From positions 41,752,890 to 41,816,889 of the forward strand of contig JAOANR010000001.1 of the NCBI GenBank assembly GCA_030278955.1: a stretch of 64,000 nt of DNA. Direction: 5' to 3'. Made by a program: the position numbers and the translations under genes. A model generated the notes under the pieces. The model was not told the DNA's origin. It was given only the letters and a program-made list of their open reading frames with translations, and searched no databases. Shown piece by piece: positions 21,223 to 33,609 of the stretch. Source of the DNA: Hygrophila difformis (Eukaryota > Streptophyta > Magnoliopsida > Lamiales > Acanthaceae). Each line of letters starts with the position of its first letter. Positions within the stretch are counted from its first letter, which is position 1.

Positions 21223-24200
21223 ATCCTACATGCCACGTGATCAATCTTTTAAATATTCTATATTTAGATAATAAATCTATTTGTTAGAATAAGAAAATCT
21301 TGAGAAAATCTTTCCATATATTTTAAAAATATATATAAATTTAAAATAAATTATAATATATTTGATTATGACATATTTAGTTAAACCAATATATTATAAA
21401 TTCTTTAATTAAATAAGTAATATTTTTTCAAATATATATTATATTATTTTAATTAGAATTCAAGTCTAAAATATTCATCTAATCAATATAATAAAACCAT
21501 AAATGTATTTTTTTTGGTTTGAACACACCTTTAAAGACACACATAGGTGTAAATATTTACCAAAAATAATAAAATAAAAAATTAATAATAATAATCTTTT
21601 AAGTAATTTATCCAAAATATATATAGTTAATAAGAAATTATAATCCGTTATAAAATTTAATCAAAATTCAATACTTATGTTTTCTATAAGGTTTTAACTT
21701 TTAAATATAATTATTTATCATAAAAATAATTTTAATAAAATAAAATAATAAAGAAAAAAATTATTGAAAAATATTTTTCTTATGAATATAATCCAGAATT
21801 TTACATTTCTTTTAGTTTATCAAAAAGGTCAAAAATTTTATTAGTCGATTTTGTGATGTCATTTGCTGATATATTGCCAAGAAAAAGATGAAAACTGAAG
21901 TGTTAATTATATAACTATACAACAGAGCCCTTCTGTGTATCGAAGCGTGCATAACATTAAAAACATTCATAATACTTTTAGTAATGTGTCAAAAATGTAT
22001 CCGCTTATATATTATTACTAAGGAAAATAGGAAGACAATCATTATATGATAGTTGAAAAACTGCTAATTTTGTTGAAATTGTAAATATAAAAAGTGGATA
22101 CTTTTTTTGTAGTAACTTATTGTTCTCCACTAATTTTATATTCAGTTATCAATCACACATTTTTGGATTCATTCCCCACAGTTAAATCATCTTCATATTA
22201 AGATAAATGATGAATATAATGAAGTATGATAGTTTGAATTCATTCAATAACAACAAATATGATTGGAGAATCATTGTGAAAGTGATTCATATACGGGACA
22301 GTTAAAATATATAACTAAATAAATAAATTAAATGTCATACATATTCTTATTGAATGTCAATATGACTATATACTAATTTCATACATAATCACCTCCACAT
22401 AAATAGTTTTTATACTATAGTATTTATATCATTTTTTTTTTTGGGAAGTAATATTTATTCCATAGTTTCATGAGTAAACCAGCATACAAATTGACATCGT
22501 CACATCCTCAGGCTAGACAACAACTACACGATCATCTATCCGGTTCCCTACCACAATGAACAAAGGCAGGATACAATCTATGAAGTACTAAATTAACTCA
22601 CCAATATAGTCAAAACATTATTGATTTTTGCACCAATAAAGTCAAAAACTTGATTTCAGCTCACTGAAGTGATCAAGTTCAGTAAACTCTTTGGCATGCA
22701 TAGTTCCCAATGTGCAGTAGACCTTCTAGTCCTCTACAATTAACTCCCAAGCACAACCGATTCCGTCCAGCAGCAAGACTTATGTACGCATTACTTTCCA
22801 AATGACCAAACAGTGGAGTTCGCAGGTGATGAATTCATGAGGCAGTCTTAAAAAACTTGATTCAAAGTCACATCTCCCCTGCATATTTATGCAATCCATT
22901 GCATCGGATAAGAGGAAAAATGGAGAGAAGGGGAAACATGGCAGGGGGTTGGAAATGGGTTATCAGGTAATGACAAGAGAGGAGCCATCTATACATTTCA
23001 CACGAAAAAATTCCGATACGTGTTGCAAAGCCGACACCTCAGTCTACCCAAGTGAGACATCCTTTAAATACAAGACATACTGCCAGTGATCAACAAATCG
23101 GTTTTCCAAGTGATGCATACCACCTGGCACTCTTACTCAACTCCCAGCCTACTTACTAGTTGCCATCTAAAATAGACAGTCTCTTCACTAAAAACAGACC
23201 TTTCTTCTTTCTTATGATTCAACATGATCCACCCTGCAACATCTCTATACTTTCTTTTTTTTTTTTTTTTCCTATCTGTCTTTTTTTTTTCTTCTTCTTC
23301 TTCTCCTTTTTTTCTTCTTTTTTCCTTTTTTTTTTTTTCAAGGGAAGCCCGCCTCCCATTACCAAATACAGATGATGTTCACGTCTTCCCATTTCAAAAT
23401 CATTCCAGCACCCAAAGAGATTTCTACTACTTATTTGCAACACCAGAAGAATTTTATGTTGAAATGCATAGACAGACCCGGACTTCCAAAAATCAAAGGA
23501 ATCTGAATTGGTAGGGCAAGGGAAGGACAAGGATTATAATTCTCATGGGATAGAAAAAGGTTAAAGGGAATGGTAATCTGCACCGCAATAGGGTATGTCA
23601 ATTGTCTCACGCAGGGTACACTTAGGCTAGGGAAGGGATAATCAGCCAAAAGCCAAGACACGAAAAAGTCCTAGACCCTTATCATATCCGATGCACTAAA
23701 TTGAATTACTGCAGGCTCAATATGAACATTAAATCAAGTTCAATATTGTCAGAATATCATCACCTGTTCAATCCTCCCCACCTGTTCACTCCTCCCAATA
23801 AGCTAAGGCTCGGCTCTTCCCGTTTAAATTGTCGGTTGGCTTACCGAATATATTGCAAGAGGTCGACAATCCCATGCCTGTGACGATCAACAATCAATCA
23901 TTATGAATCATCTGGGCGCCCCTGCATTAGCAGCACCCTCCGAACTCAAAGAGTAGGGCGCCACGATGACACCAGCTGTGTTTCCTCCGGTCCATTATCA
24001 TCAATAATTGATATCAGCAGCATCTGCCTTCACATCTACAGGCACGACTTCATACAATTCCGAGGAGCTCCGACATCATCGGCCACCTGAAAAAATAAGA
24101 AAAGAAAAGAAGAATGTGAAATAGTCAGCAGCAAACTCTTGGTACCAGCTCCCTGAACACCTCGACACCCTCAAGTCCATTTTTTTTTTTTTCAATACCA

Positions 24201-24248
24201 CATCTCCACCTCCCCTCACCCACTGCTCCTTTATTCACCCAAATTTTT
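21223..24248. other. Helitron interior, non-coding or captured sequence
   Basis: No intact gene. 22450-24100 is less AT-rich and gene-like. On the minus strand, TTATTTTTTCAG at about 24089-24100 resembles a splice acceptor, and the exon-like stretch that follows contains an open segment ending VPVDVKADAADINY-stop (about 24060-24010). It may be a captured 3' exon plus UTR, but the source gene is not recognised. 23250-23340 is a long T-rich tract with C interruptions. Confidence 0.35.
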
Positions 24249-24249
24249 C

Positions 24250-26822
24250 TTTTTTTTTTTTAACCTGATTTTATTGTTGACAGCATACTAGCCCATCATA
24301 CTCCACAACATTACCATAATCACTACAGCCTATCCACTACGGCCTCCACCAAGCTCATGCCTTGCCACAATAGACTTCTTATTAGAACCAGTCTTCAACC
24401 TTCTCCTCGCCCCTAGCTCCAAGACGAGCCCAATGGTCCGCCAGCTCATTTCTCTCCCGAAGTATATGTGTGATCCTAACCTCACCACCAAACTTAAATA
24501 TTGCCAATATTGGACCCAGCATATGTCTGAATCTCCAAGGAGCTCTTTCTGGTGTGCGTAGCCATTTCACAATATTTACAGCATCGCATTCAAATAGCAA
24601 CTTAGGGAGAGGGAACCCTTGATCCCGAATGATTGCCAGACACACTCTGTAGATCGCAGTTATCTCGGCTTCTGACGAATCTGTAACACCGATATAATCA
24701 GACAAAACAAATATGACCCGACCCTCATTGTCTCTAATTACTCCACCCACACCGGCCGGCCCCGGATTGCCACACGAAGATCCGTCCGTGTTGATCTTCC
24801 ACTACCCCGCATTTGGTCTCTGCCACACCAGTCCCCTATGGTATTCTCGAGCATGTTCCCCCTTGGTCCGCCGATGGATCAGGCTGCTTGGGAAGCTGTC
24901 ATCTATTCCATCCCAATCTATGTACATCCCAGTCAAGTCGCATTTCCACCACAGATTGACTTTCCACCGAACTTCTTCTATAACCTTGTTAACATCAAAT
25001 GTTGCACCTTCAAAGACCATCAAATTCCTGTTCTTCCAGATTGACGAAATAATCGCCAATCCGACCAATAACCACACCTTCCGCCTGCCTCGTTTTGGAA
25101 TATATCCCAGCCACCAATTAAGTAACTCATTAGTCCGCCCCGGAATTGCCCATTCCAACCCAAACCATGCAACGCCTCTATACCAAACTGAATTCACAAC
25201 ATTACATTGGCAAAATAAGTGCTCTAACGACTCATACCCCACACCACAACAGGGGCAACTCGCTTCCTGCCATTGAATTATGCCAATCTTAGCGAGATAT
25301 TCTCTGACTGGAAGGCCACCTGTCATCAACCTCCAAACCAACACTTTAACCTTCATAGGGCATTTGACCTTCCAAAGTAACTGCCAAAACCATCTACTGT
25401 CTCCTCCTTCACCCACTGTCCCCCTATACCAACAAGAGCCCACGGAAAACCTGCCACTGCTATCCTTAGACCATTTAATCCCATCCTCCAAGTATCTGCT
25501 AATACTATTAGCATTGATAACGTTCAACATATTGTTCCACATATCTTCCTCCCAATCAAACAGCATTCTCCTCAGGCTGATATCCCATTCCCACAAGAAC
25601 CCATTCCAGTTTCCAAACTCAGAAATCGTACCTGTCTTGTTAATTGCTAGGGAGTACAACCGAGGGAACATGTCTTTCAGTGTACGTCCACCCACAGCCC
25701 ATATATCGAGCCAAAATCTAGTCTTAGCTCCATTGCCTACTTGAATGAAAAAACCATCTGCCTGATCACGTACAAGCGGGCTGTCCGAAGCGCGGCAAAT
25801 CTGACCCCAAATTGATCTCCCAGGCTTCGACTCCGGCAACAGTGGTGATCTCCCCCCGTAGTATTTTTCATTAATTACCTCCGACCACAATCCTTTTTCC
25901 CCTCCAAATCTCCATCGCCACTTCAATAGTAAAGCTGCATTGAACTGATTGACATCCCAAACACTCAGTCCACCTACATCCTTATGAGAGCAAATTACAT
26001 CCCATCGAATTGTATGGAGTTTTCGAATACCATCCCACTCGTTCCAAAAAAACTTCCTTTTGATAGACTCAATCCGTTCGGCCACCACTCGCGGGACTTT
26101 GAATATAGACAAAAAATAGATAGGTAGATTACTTAGCACCGATCTTAGTAGACACAGCCTACCCGCCTGTGACAAACACTTCCCCTTCCACCCTTCCAAT
26201 CGCTTTTCCACCTTATCGATGACAGGCTTCCAAATTGATGTCCCATTAACCCTTCCCCCAATAGGGATCCCCAAGTACTTCATCGGCCATTCACCAACAC
26301 CACATCCAAGTGTGACTGCTGCCTCGGTTACATCCTCATCTCCACAATTTATGCCAAAAATACAACTCTTCCCATAATTTATCTTCAGCCCAGTAGCCAG
26401 CGACAAGCATACCAGGATCTTTTTGATGGTTACAATTTTTTGAATATCTCCTTTACAAAAAATAACTGTGTCGTCCGCGTACTGTAAATGAGTGATTTCC
26501 GTTCCATTATCTCCAATAGCCAACCCCTGAAACATTCCTATCTCCGCGGCTTTAACCATCATCCTATTAAATATTTCTGCAACCATAACAAAAATGTACG
26601 GAGATAACGGATCCCCTTGTCTAATCCCTTTATGCATTTTGAAAAACTCTGTAGGGGCTCCGTTAATTAGAACTGCTGCACTAGCTGAAGATATGCACTC
26701 TATCCACTTAATCCACCTTTCATCAAATTCCATCGCTTTAAATACTCGACTGACCACCTCCCACGACACGTTATCGTACGCCTTCGCAAAATCTAATTTA
26801 ATGACAAAGCCCTTGCGTCCTC
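24250..26822 (-). mobile_element. 5'-truncated L1-type LINE
   Basis: A non-LTR retrotransposon read on the minus strand. Its 3' end is marked by a T run on the plus strand (about 24249-24261), the poly(A) tail. The 5' end breaks off near 26822 inside the RT domain (FVIKLDFAKAYDNVSWEVV), so the endonuclease and ORF1 are missing. 5' truncation is normal for LINE insertions. No clear target duplication was found. Confidence 0.85.
24382..26822 (-). pseudogene. LINE ORF2 remnant: reverse transcriptase, zf-RVT, RNase H
   Basis: Reverse transcriptase motifs are in order: the KLDFAKAYD motif, GIRQGDPLSPYIFVMVAE, then YADD in LQYADDTVIF and MKYLGIPIGG. A zf-RVT domain follows (WKVKCPMKVKVLVWRL, then CPCCGVGYESLEHLFCQC), and a plant-type RNase H (GGVIRDNEGRVIF, SSEAEITAIY, ERNELADHWARLGA). 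A single in-frame TAG at 24802-24804, just before WKINTDGSS, separates RNase H from the rest. The N-terminal endonuclease and the first part of RT are absent. The methionine at 26769 is not a true start; the frame is open to the truncation point. Confidence 0.88.
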
Positions 26823-27743
26823 TAATTTATATAATGATAGTATGGAATTAATTCTCTCCTATCATTTCAGTTCCTATTTGAACTTGATTGCTCATACCAC
26901 ATTCAGTGTGATTGTATGAATTTCAGGTAATTGTTATTTTCTTATGATGCCCAAGAAATTTTCCTTTAGTAACATAATAATATTTTTATTCATATTTTAT
27001 TGTATACTTTGTCTATTCATGTTGTGTGGGGTTATGAGTTATGAGGTTTAGTTTTACAATTAGTTGGTCTTGGTTGGCTTTGAATACAAGTTAGTTGTTT
27101 GCTTTTTTCTTCCCTTTCTTTTGATCATATTTATTGGCAATTTTTTAGGTTAGTGGTTGCATATTAATGTGAGAACTTGAAAACAAAAAAATTTTGTTAG
27201 CTTGAGAAAGTGATCTCATAGAACATTTAATGTTATGAAACTGATTGTATAGAATGATGAATAATTATATAATGGGAATAACCTGATGATTACCACCGGT
27301 ATATATAGGTTGTAGTTATAGCCAAAAGGATTGAGATTTTTCAATTTCTTACCAACTAAGAATTATTTTCTAATATTTTCCAGGTCTTCTAAATAATTGT
27401 TTGTATAATATAATTAATTGAATACATCCTCCTACTATCTTATTGAAATTGCGGAGATTCGTACTCATGGTTTAGAATAGTCAGGTTTATTGAAATTGGT
27501 GGATCAAGATATACATATAGAAATTCAAGTTGATTATCTCGAGGTAATGAAATGATTATTTATTTTGTCGCATGTTTTATGATCAAATTGATACAGATTC
27601 TTATGGTTTCTACGCTATGTTATGAATTTAAAATAAGCAAACTTTATGCTTATGCCCAAATAATAATAAGACCACAAGTACTTGATTTTATTTGAAAAAA
27701 AAAAGAAAAAACACCGTCCGCGAAGCGCGGGTCAAAATTCTAG
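26823..27743. other. Right part of the Helitron, no gene seen
   Basis: About 0.9 kb of AT-rich sequence between the LINE 5' end and the Helitron 3' hairpin. It contains T-rich, UTR- or intron-like stretches but no coding region that I can support. Confidence 0.45.
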
Positions 27744-27864
27744 TATATTAAATTTTCAAACTCTTTACCATTAGTATTTCAATCCAATCTACAACCATAT
27801 ATTAGTAAATCACACATAAATAAATAAATAATAATTATAAATTCATTACAATTACATTATACTA

Positions 27865-28121
27865 CCTCCGTTCTTGAATGTTTCTAACATTTAATAAGTT
27901 TTCACTATTCACACAAATACTTTTACTTAAAGTTTTATCATAATATATAAGTTAAAATATAGCCAAATGGGATCTTTGTTAGATTCGTCTCATCATGTAT
28001 TTTTTAAATATGGAACTTTTAGAATTTTTACATATACCGAATTTGAATTATTGATGATTTAAAATGTGCATTGAACCGCGTGACAGGTGGGCTCGTAAAA
28101 AACAAATGAAAACAGAGGAAG
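27865..28121. mobile_element. Stowaway-like MITE (diverged)
   Basis: About 257 bp with ends CCTCCGTTCTTG and AACAGAGGAAG between TA dinucleotides. Inserted in the right arm of the split foldback element. Confidence 0.75.
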
Positions 28122-28842
28122 TATAAATTGTTAAGTTACCTTCCTTTATATAATGTGATTTTAATAAAATGTAACTTAAGAATTTATATAATGTGATTGT
28201 AATGAGTTTACAATTTTAATTTATTTATATATATGTGATTTACTGATATGTGGTTGTAGGAATGATTGGAATTATTAATGGTAGTGGGTTTAAAAGTTTA
28301 ATATATTTATTTATTAATGTCATGCGATGGGTATGTTTGACGATTAATATTTAATTATTTTTTAAAATGAAAATGAAATGAAAATATTGGAACAAGAAAA
28401 AAAAAAGTATGACATAAATAATGACACAGAATGAGTATTATTTATTTTAATTACATAAAATAAAAAATAATTGGGAAAAAAAAACAAAATAGGCCACAAG
28501 AATGAGTCATTTTCACTTTTAGGCCATCGCGGCCCGAATTCCAGCAAATGGCCTAAATTCAGGCCCGAAATCCTTCTAATGGCTCATTTTTCTAAGTCGA
28601 AATATGGTTGCCCAAAAGTGGAAATGACTCCTTCTGATGGTTGCCCAAAAGTGGAAATGACTCCTTCTGGTAGCCTATTTTAGTTATTATCTCTTTTCTT
28701 TTTTTTACTATATTTATATCAATAAAGTAGAATTTGGTTTATCGGATTTCGCTGGTACAGTCCTACTATAAATTTAGCTATTTATCTATAAATTTGATAG
28801 TTAAATAGTAATTATTTTTCAATATATAGATAAAAGAAAAAA

Positions 28843-30133
28843 GCAATTCCCAAAAAAATATACCCCATTTATATAAAAGTTTTAAAATTAGTATCTAAAC
28901 TAATTCTTTTTAGCAAAAAATAGACCTAATTAACTTTTCCATGCTAGAAAAAATCTACATCCTTTAAAATATTTTTTCAAGACTCATTTGCTTTTGAAAC
29001 TTTTCATATTGGCTCCAATAATTTCAAAACAATACATTTTGTTCCTTAAGTTCCCTCTTTACACTTAAATAAAAGAAAATATAATTAAACAATGTAATTA
29101 TATTACATTAGATACTACTATTTATAATTAGAAAATGATTGAATTACAATTCAGTTATGTTAAATAAAATAAACTTATAGTATTACAATAAAATATATAT
29201 AAAAACATAAATAAAATAATATAATATATTTAAAAATAAAAATACAACATTCAATGAAATATAAATAAATCAATAGTAAATAAAATGAAATAAAAACGGA
29301 CAGATAAAATATAATTAATAATTAAAATTTTAATTTAAATTAAAGAAAGAAATAGAGCACAATGAAGTAATACTCCCTCCGTCCTAGGTAACATGTTAAC
29401 ATACACTGTTTATTATTCAAGTTTAACTTATTATTGCAAATATACATTTTAAGAAAATAGTCGAGTTGGATCTTGTTAGAATCGTATAATCATTTAGTTT
29501 TCGAATATATATTTTATGTAATTTTTTGTTGTACATATTTTGAGATACTAACAGTTGAAAAAAAACAAGCAGTGTATTGTATGCAAAAATCAAACAAGTC
29601 AGATTAAAGGGATAGAGAGAGTATTATGTTAAATGAAAAATATTGCATAAGTTAAATACACAAATAAGGTAAAAATTTATCTAAATATTTAATTTAGTAT
29701 ATTCGTTATTTTATTTTATATAACTATTTAGCTTCATTGATTTTGAAATATAAATCTATTTAAATTTTTTTATTTTTATTTTATTTCACATTAGTCTTTT
29801 ATTTTTATAATTTTTATTCGATATATTTATATTTAATTAATATTATGTTTTTTAACAATATGAAATTCATTGTTTAAATATATTTTATTTAGAACGGATA
29901 GTTTGATGACCAAAATATACGTTTTAAATTGTTGGGGCCCAATTAAAATTTTAAAAAGTTGATGGGAGTTAAAATGATATTTTAAAAGAGAAAATTATAG
30001 TTTTTTCTAACACTAATATTAGTTTATATTTAAAATAATATTATAGAGTTGAAGTTTATTTATTGCCAAAAAATTAGTTTATTTAGGTACTAATTTTAAA
30101 TAGTATAAATGAGGTATATTTTTTGGGAATTGC
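28843..30133. mobile_element. Long-TIR element
   Basis: The first roughly 200 bases, starting GCAATTCCCAAAAAAATATACC, recur in inverted form at the right end (30133 leftwards: GCAATTCCCAAAAAATATACC). Matches continue for about 230 bp per arm, including TTGGCTCCAATAATTTCAAAA against TTGGGCCCCAACAATTTAAAA. Long TIRs suggest a MULE, but no target duplication is clear. It contains the Stowaway at 29373-29621. Confidence 0.65.
29373..29621. mobile_element. Stowaway MITE
   Basis: About 249 bp, starting CTCCCTCCGTCCTAGG and ending GGGATAGAGAGAG between TA dinucleotides. The right TIR is slightly decayed. Confidence 0.82.
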
Positions 30134-30262
30134 ACTACAAGAATTTTGTGTTTTGGCGACCAAATTTTTTTGTTAAAATTTAGTTACTAAAGAGTTTAGT
30201 GACCGAATTTGCAAGCCAAATTCACTAGCTCCCACTGTTTCAGCTATCAAATTCATTAGTTC
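30133..30262 (+). mobile_element. CACTA (En/Spm) terminal fragment
   Basis: Starts CACTACAAGAATTTTGTGTT, a standard plant CACTA terminus, followed by GGCGACCAAATTTT-type subterminal repeats. Only about 130 bp remain and the other end is missing. Confidence 0.6.
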
Positions 30263-30444
30263 AACATTTCAGAGGCCCTGAGCGAAAAATAAAAATGGGC
30301 CTTTTAAGATAAATTATATTTTATTACTACATATTTTTATTATAATACTTTCTTATTTTTATATTATATAAAATAATAATATGAAATTTTGTCAAAATAT
30401 CCATTTTATTTTATTTATTTTTTCCCCTAGAAGATCGAATAATA

Positions 30445-30614
30445 CTCCCTCCTTTCCGGTAAGAACGTCCCATAACATTTGAGGACGGTGTTTTTAGCTA
30501 ATGAATTATTGTGTTGAAGTGGTGTAATTAGTTTATATGATGTTTTAGCTGATGTTTATAAAGTAAAATTTTTCTATAAAGGAAATGTGACAAATGTAGT
30601 AAAACTAAAATAAT
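30445..30614. mobile_element. Stowaway-like MITE, truncated
   Basis: Starts CTCCCTCCTTTCCGG after TA and is collinear with 15127-15330 until its right end, which is lost at the junction with the next MITE. Confidence 0.65.
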
Positions 30615-30615
30615 A

Positions 30616-30868
30616 CTGCCTCCATTCTCATATATCTGCTCCATTTGCATAGTAACAACTATTTATTGAGTAACTTTGATTAATTTTTTGACATGGTTCT
30701 GTAAGATAAAACATAGTCAAGTGATATCTTGTTAGATTCGTCTAATCACTTAGTTTTAGAATATTAATTTTTAATAACTTTTTATAAAATATTAGTTACT
30801 ATTAGTTAAAATTATTTATTCGATTGCGTGAAATGCAGAGGTGATGCAGTTATTAAAGAACATATGTA
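30616..30868. mobile_element. Stowaway-like MITE
   Basis: Starts CTGCCTCCATTCTCATATATC. Its interior is the uninterrupted counterpart of the nest at 45627-47572, sharing a TCGTCTAATCACTTAGTTTTA block and a GTTATTAAAGAAC tail. Confidence 0.72.
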
Positions 30869-31321
30869 GTAATACTAATGAAATATAATACTAAATAAGA
30901 TTAATATAAATACTAATGAAATAATATAAATACTAAAGAAATAAGATTAGTTGAAATAATACTAATGAAATACCTTTTTCTATAAATATATTGAAGTTGA
31001 AAAATAATTAATATAATAAATTAATGAAATAATTAATATTAATGATTGTATTTTTTGGGGGAAATATTAATAATTATATTGATGAATGAAATAAGATTTC
31101 TATAATTCTATAATATCTATATAAGCCTATCGAGGCATTAAACAAGAATATGAAATATTTTAAAAATTAGAAAACATAAACATATAACACTAAAATATAT
31201 ATATATATATAAAAAATCTAAAATGGGCCCCCAAAAAATGGGGCGCTGTGCAAGGGTTCCACTTACTCATGCTAAAAGACGGCCCTGCTAATTACGTAAC
31301 TTAACTATAACAACTTTTTAT

Positions 31322-32881
31322 GGAATAATTGCCAAAATAATCATTTTTCTTTCATTTTTTTTCCAAATTCATTCCCTCCGATTTTTTCAACCCTTTTGGT
31401 CCACTTGGATTCCTAATCCAATTCAATATAGTCCAAATTTCAGTGATTAAAAGAAATAAGATGACAAGGCAGAAATTAGGATTGAAAATGGCCACGTCAA
31501 ACTTGGTCAAGGTCAAAAGCATCTTCAATCCCCACCTTCAATCGCTACACCAATCACACCAATCTGTAATTCATTCATCTTTGATTGCGGGTTCTTCTTG
31601 AGGATTATCGTCCTCTGTTTGTTGGATTTGCCAGGGATCTCAATTAGGATTTTCGGTCTCTTGATTCCAGCACCGTCGACATCTTTTGTCCGCGACTTCT
31701 TTTTGAATTTATCTGCATCTCACCGAATTCTTCGAGACCCCACTCCTTGCACTGACAATGCTGAATTCTTCGATTTGATTCGAAGGTGCTCAATGAAACC
31801 GTATTTAATCCTCGCCAAATCCTCCGATTCCGAAACAAAATCACGGCTAGTGTTTTGCTCCCTCGCGAAACCCTTCCAGTTTAGATGATTTCCCAAGAGT
31901 TACACCCAGCACATAATCTCATAAAAGATATGACTAACTCCTCTTGACCTAGCCTGACCTTTTCCTCCTTTCTCTCACGCCAGATTTCACAAATGCGGCA
32001 AACATAAATGGAGCTATTAGGCCGCGGTTCAGCGGGATTAACCTTTGAAAAATTCGCCATCCACTGGATGGTTTCCTCCTAACTTCTGTTGACCTATGGT
32101 CTATTTATCGCAAAGAAGCTGTAGACTATTTCCCCCAAATAACTGTTGTGAATGGAGATGCACGATGCGAGACATCGTTGCTGCCGCGTCATGCAAAGGA
32201 CTCTCATACCGCGGCGAAATAGCCCCCAACGGAATCTCGCAATGGTGTGTGGCAAACAGGAGAGCCTGTGGATGGAGGATTATGTCTCTGCATCGTGGAT
32301 CGGCGGTGGTGGCCGGTGGTTCCCACTGGAGTGCCCATCCTTATTCCATTTCAGATGCGGCAGAGTGAAATTGTGCAGCGGTTGTGATTTCCCTGTAACA
32401 GCAGAAGCCATAGCAGCACTTCGAAACAACAAAACTAAATCGACCAAAAATCACAACCCTAACCGATCAATAACAAAATCACACCGCACCCCCACAAACA
32501 AATTGAAATAAACCGAATCAAATTGCATAAAATAGATAATCCCCAAAATGTAGGAAGATTTTTTGTGGAGAATAACAATAATGAAGCTTGGAAAAGAAGG
32601 ATTGGCGATTGAAAGTGGGGATTGAGAGGAAATCGGTGAATGTAGAGAAGCAGCAAAGGATGAATCAATGAAGGGATGGACTGATGAGGCTTTTGACCTT
32701 GACCGTGACATGGTCCATTTTCAAGCCTAATACATTTTCCGTCATATAATTTCTTTTAATTCTGAAGTTTGGACTATATCGGGTTGGATTAGGAATCGAA
32801 GTGGACCAATAGGGTCTAAAAAGGGGAAAGGATGGATCAGGCAAAACACGAAAGAAAAAGGACTACTGTGGCAATTATTCC
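31322..32881. mobile_element. Mutator-like element with an 11-bp target duplication
   Basis: TIRs begin GGAATAATTGCCA on both ends and extend, imperfectly, for about 200 bp (shared blocks include GGTCCACTTGGATTCCTAATCCAA and ATAGTCCAAATTTCAG on the left). Flanked by CAACTTTTTAT at 31311-31321 and 32882-32892. A 9-11-bp duplication with long TIRs is diagnostic of MULEs. No MURA transposase is present. The interior (31590-32510) is GC-richer and gene-like, so it may be a Pack-MULE. Confidence 0.88.
31590..32510 (+). other. Gene-like cargo of the MULE, source unknown
   Basis: Two open stretches, 31598-31888 (96 codons) and about 32096-32511 (several overlapping frames), have near-coding base composition, unlike the AT-rich surroundings. 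In the second, one frame reads YFPQITVVNGDARCETSLLP before a stop, and another, further on, reads PVVPTGVPILIPFQMRQSEI. This looks like an old coding segment with frame shifts. I do not recognise the protein with confidence. The small ORFs are probably not translated. Confidence 0.35.
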
Positions 32882-33037
32882 CAACTTTTTATGGTGTAAC
32901 ATTTATGAGCATTAGTTAGGGATGTCAACTTTACCCGTAGGGTCGGGTAACCCGTCGGGTAATCAGGTATTGGGTAGGGTAGGGTAGACATAATCGGGTA
33001 ATCGGGTAGGGTATACCCGAAACCGAAATAAATCATA

Positions 33038-33609
33038 TCGGGTACGGGTAGGGTACGTATTTCATATATTACCCGATTACCCTACCCGATTACCCGATTA
33101 AATATATGTATTTATTTATCTATATATACTTATATATATTTAATTTATATTATATATTGAGATATATTTATATATTTATTTATTTATTTATTTATTTTTA
33201 TATTTCAAATTATTAACTTTGAGATTTGTCAGTAAAAAGATTTATGAATTTTTTACTGAATATTCTTAAATATTACAGTATTTATTTATGTTGCTTTAGC
33301 GGTTTCTTTTAAATATTCTTTTAAATTTTGTTCTCGTGCAATAATGAAGGTTTTATTTATTTTTTTATGGTGAAAAAGAAGTTTTTTCTTTATTAAAATT
33401 GGGTCGGGTAGAGTCGGTTAACTATGTAAAATTTAAGATTTCGGGTACCCGTTTATCCGCGGATAATCCGCATACCCGACGGGTATTACCCAAATCCTAC
33501 CCGATATTTAATTTTAGGGTAATAGGGTAGGGTAAGGGTAGGATAATTATATTTCGGGTAGTGAGTGGAGGTGGCCTACCCGTACCCTACCCTACCCGTT
33601 TACATCCCT
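33038..33609. repeat. Direct repeat copy 1 flanking the minisatellite
   Basis: From TCGGGTACGGGTAGGGTACG to CGTTTACATCCCT. Nearly identical to 37757-38591 once the Stowaway at 37889-38147 is removed. Confidence 0.88.

Larger units (their letters stand above)
20336..27743 (+). mobile_element. Large Helitron carrying a hAT MITE and a LINE
   Basis: The left end TCTATATAATAAATTCTTAATAC follows A20335. The right end has the hairpin CCGCGAAGCGCGG (27718-27730), then GTCAAAATTCTAG, ending CTAG before T27744. Its termini resemble those of the Helitron at 13549-15649, so both probably belong to one family. No Rep/helicase is present. Cargo includes the hAT MITE at 20516-21214, gene-like sequence at 22450-24100 and the LINE at 24250-26822. 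It interrupts the foldback element 20114-28693. Confidence 0.82.
20114..28693. mobile_element. MULE-like foldback element split by a Helitron
   Basis: The left TIR GAGGTAATAATTAAAATATGG matches the reversed right TIR GAGATAATAACTAAAATAGG. The flanks are near-identical 9-mers: TTTACTTTT (20105-20113) and TTTTCTTTT (28694-28702). A 9-bp duplication points to the Mutator superfamily. 20114-20335 and 28270-28470 form further inverted arms. Without the 7.4-kb Helitron and one Stowaway, the element would be a foldback of about 0.9 kb. The right end carries short repeats of the block CCCAAAAGTGGAAATGACTCC (near 28615 and 28648). The same TIR family bounds the pararetrovirus unit at 50336-58132. Confidence 0.72.
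30270..31287 (-). mobile_element. hAT-like element fragment
   Basis: The right end, reversed, reads CAGGGCCGTCTTTTAGCATGAG and then GTGGAACCCTTGCACAGCGCCCC, a common plant hAT end. The left side retains only subterminal sequence (AGGCCCTGAGCGAAAAATAAAAATGGGCC). It contains two Stowaway MITEs and a short TA repeat at about 31196-31210. Confidence 0.5.

Noticed and set aside
23160..23530. Overlapping Phe- and Lys-rich ORFs
   Set aside because: Direct translation of a poly(T)/C tract on both strands. Not genes.
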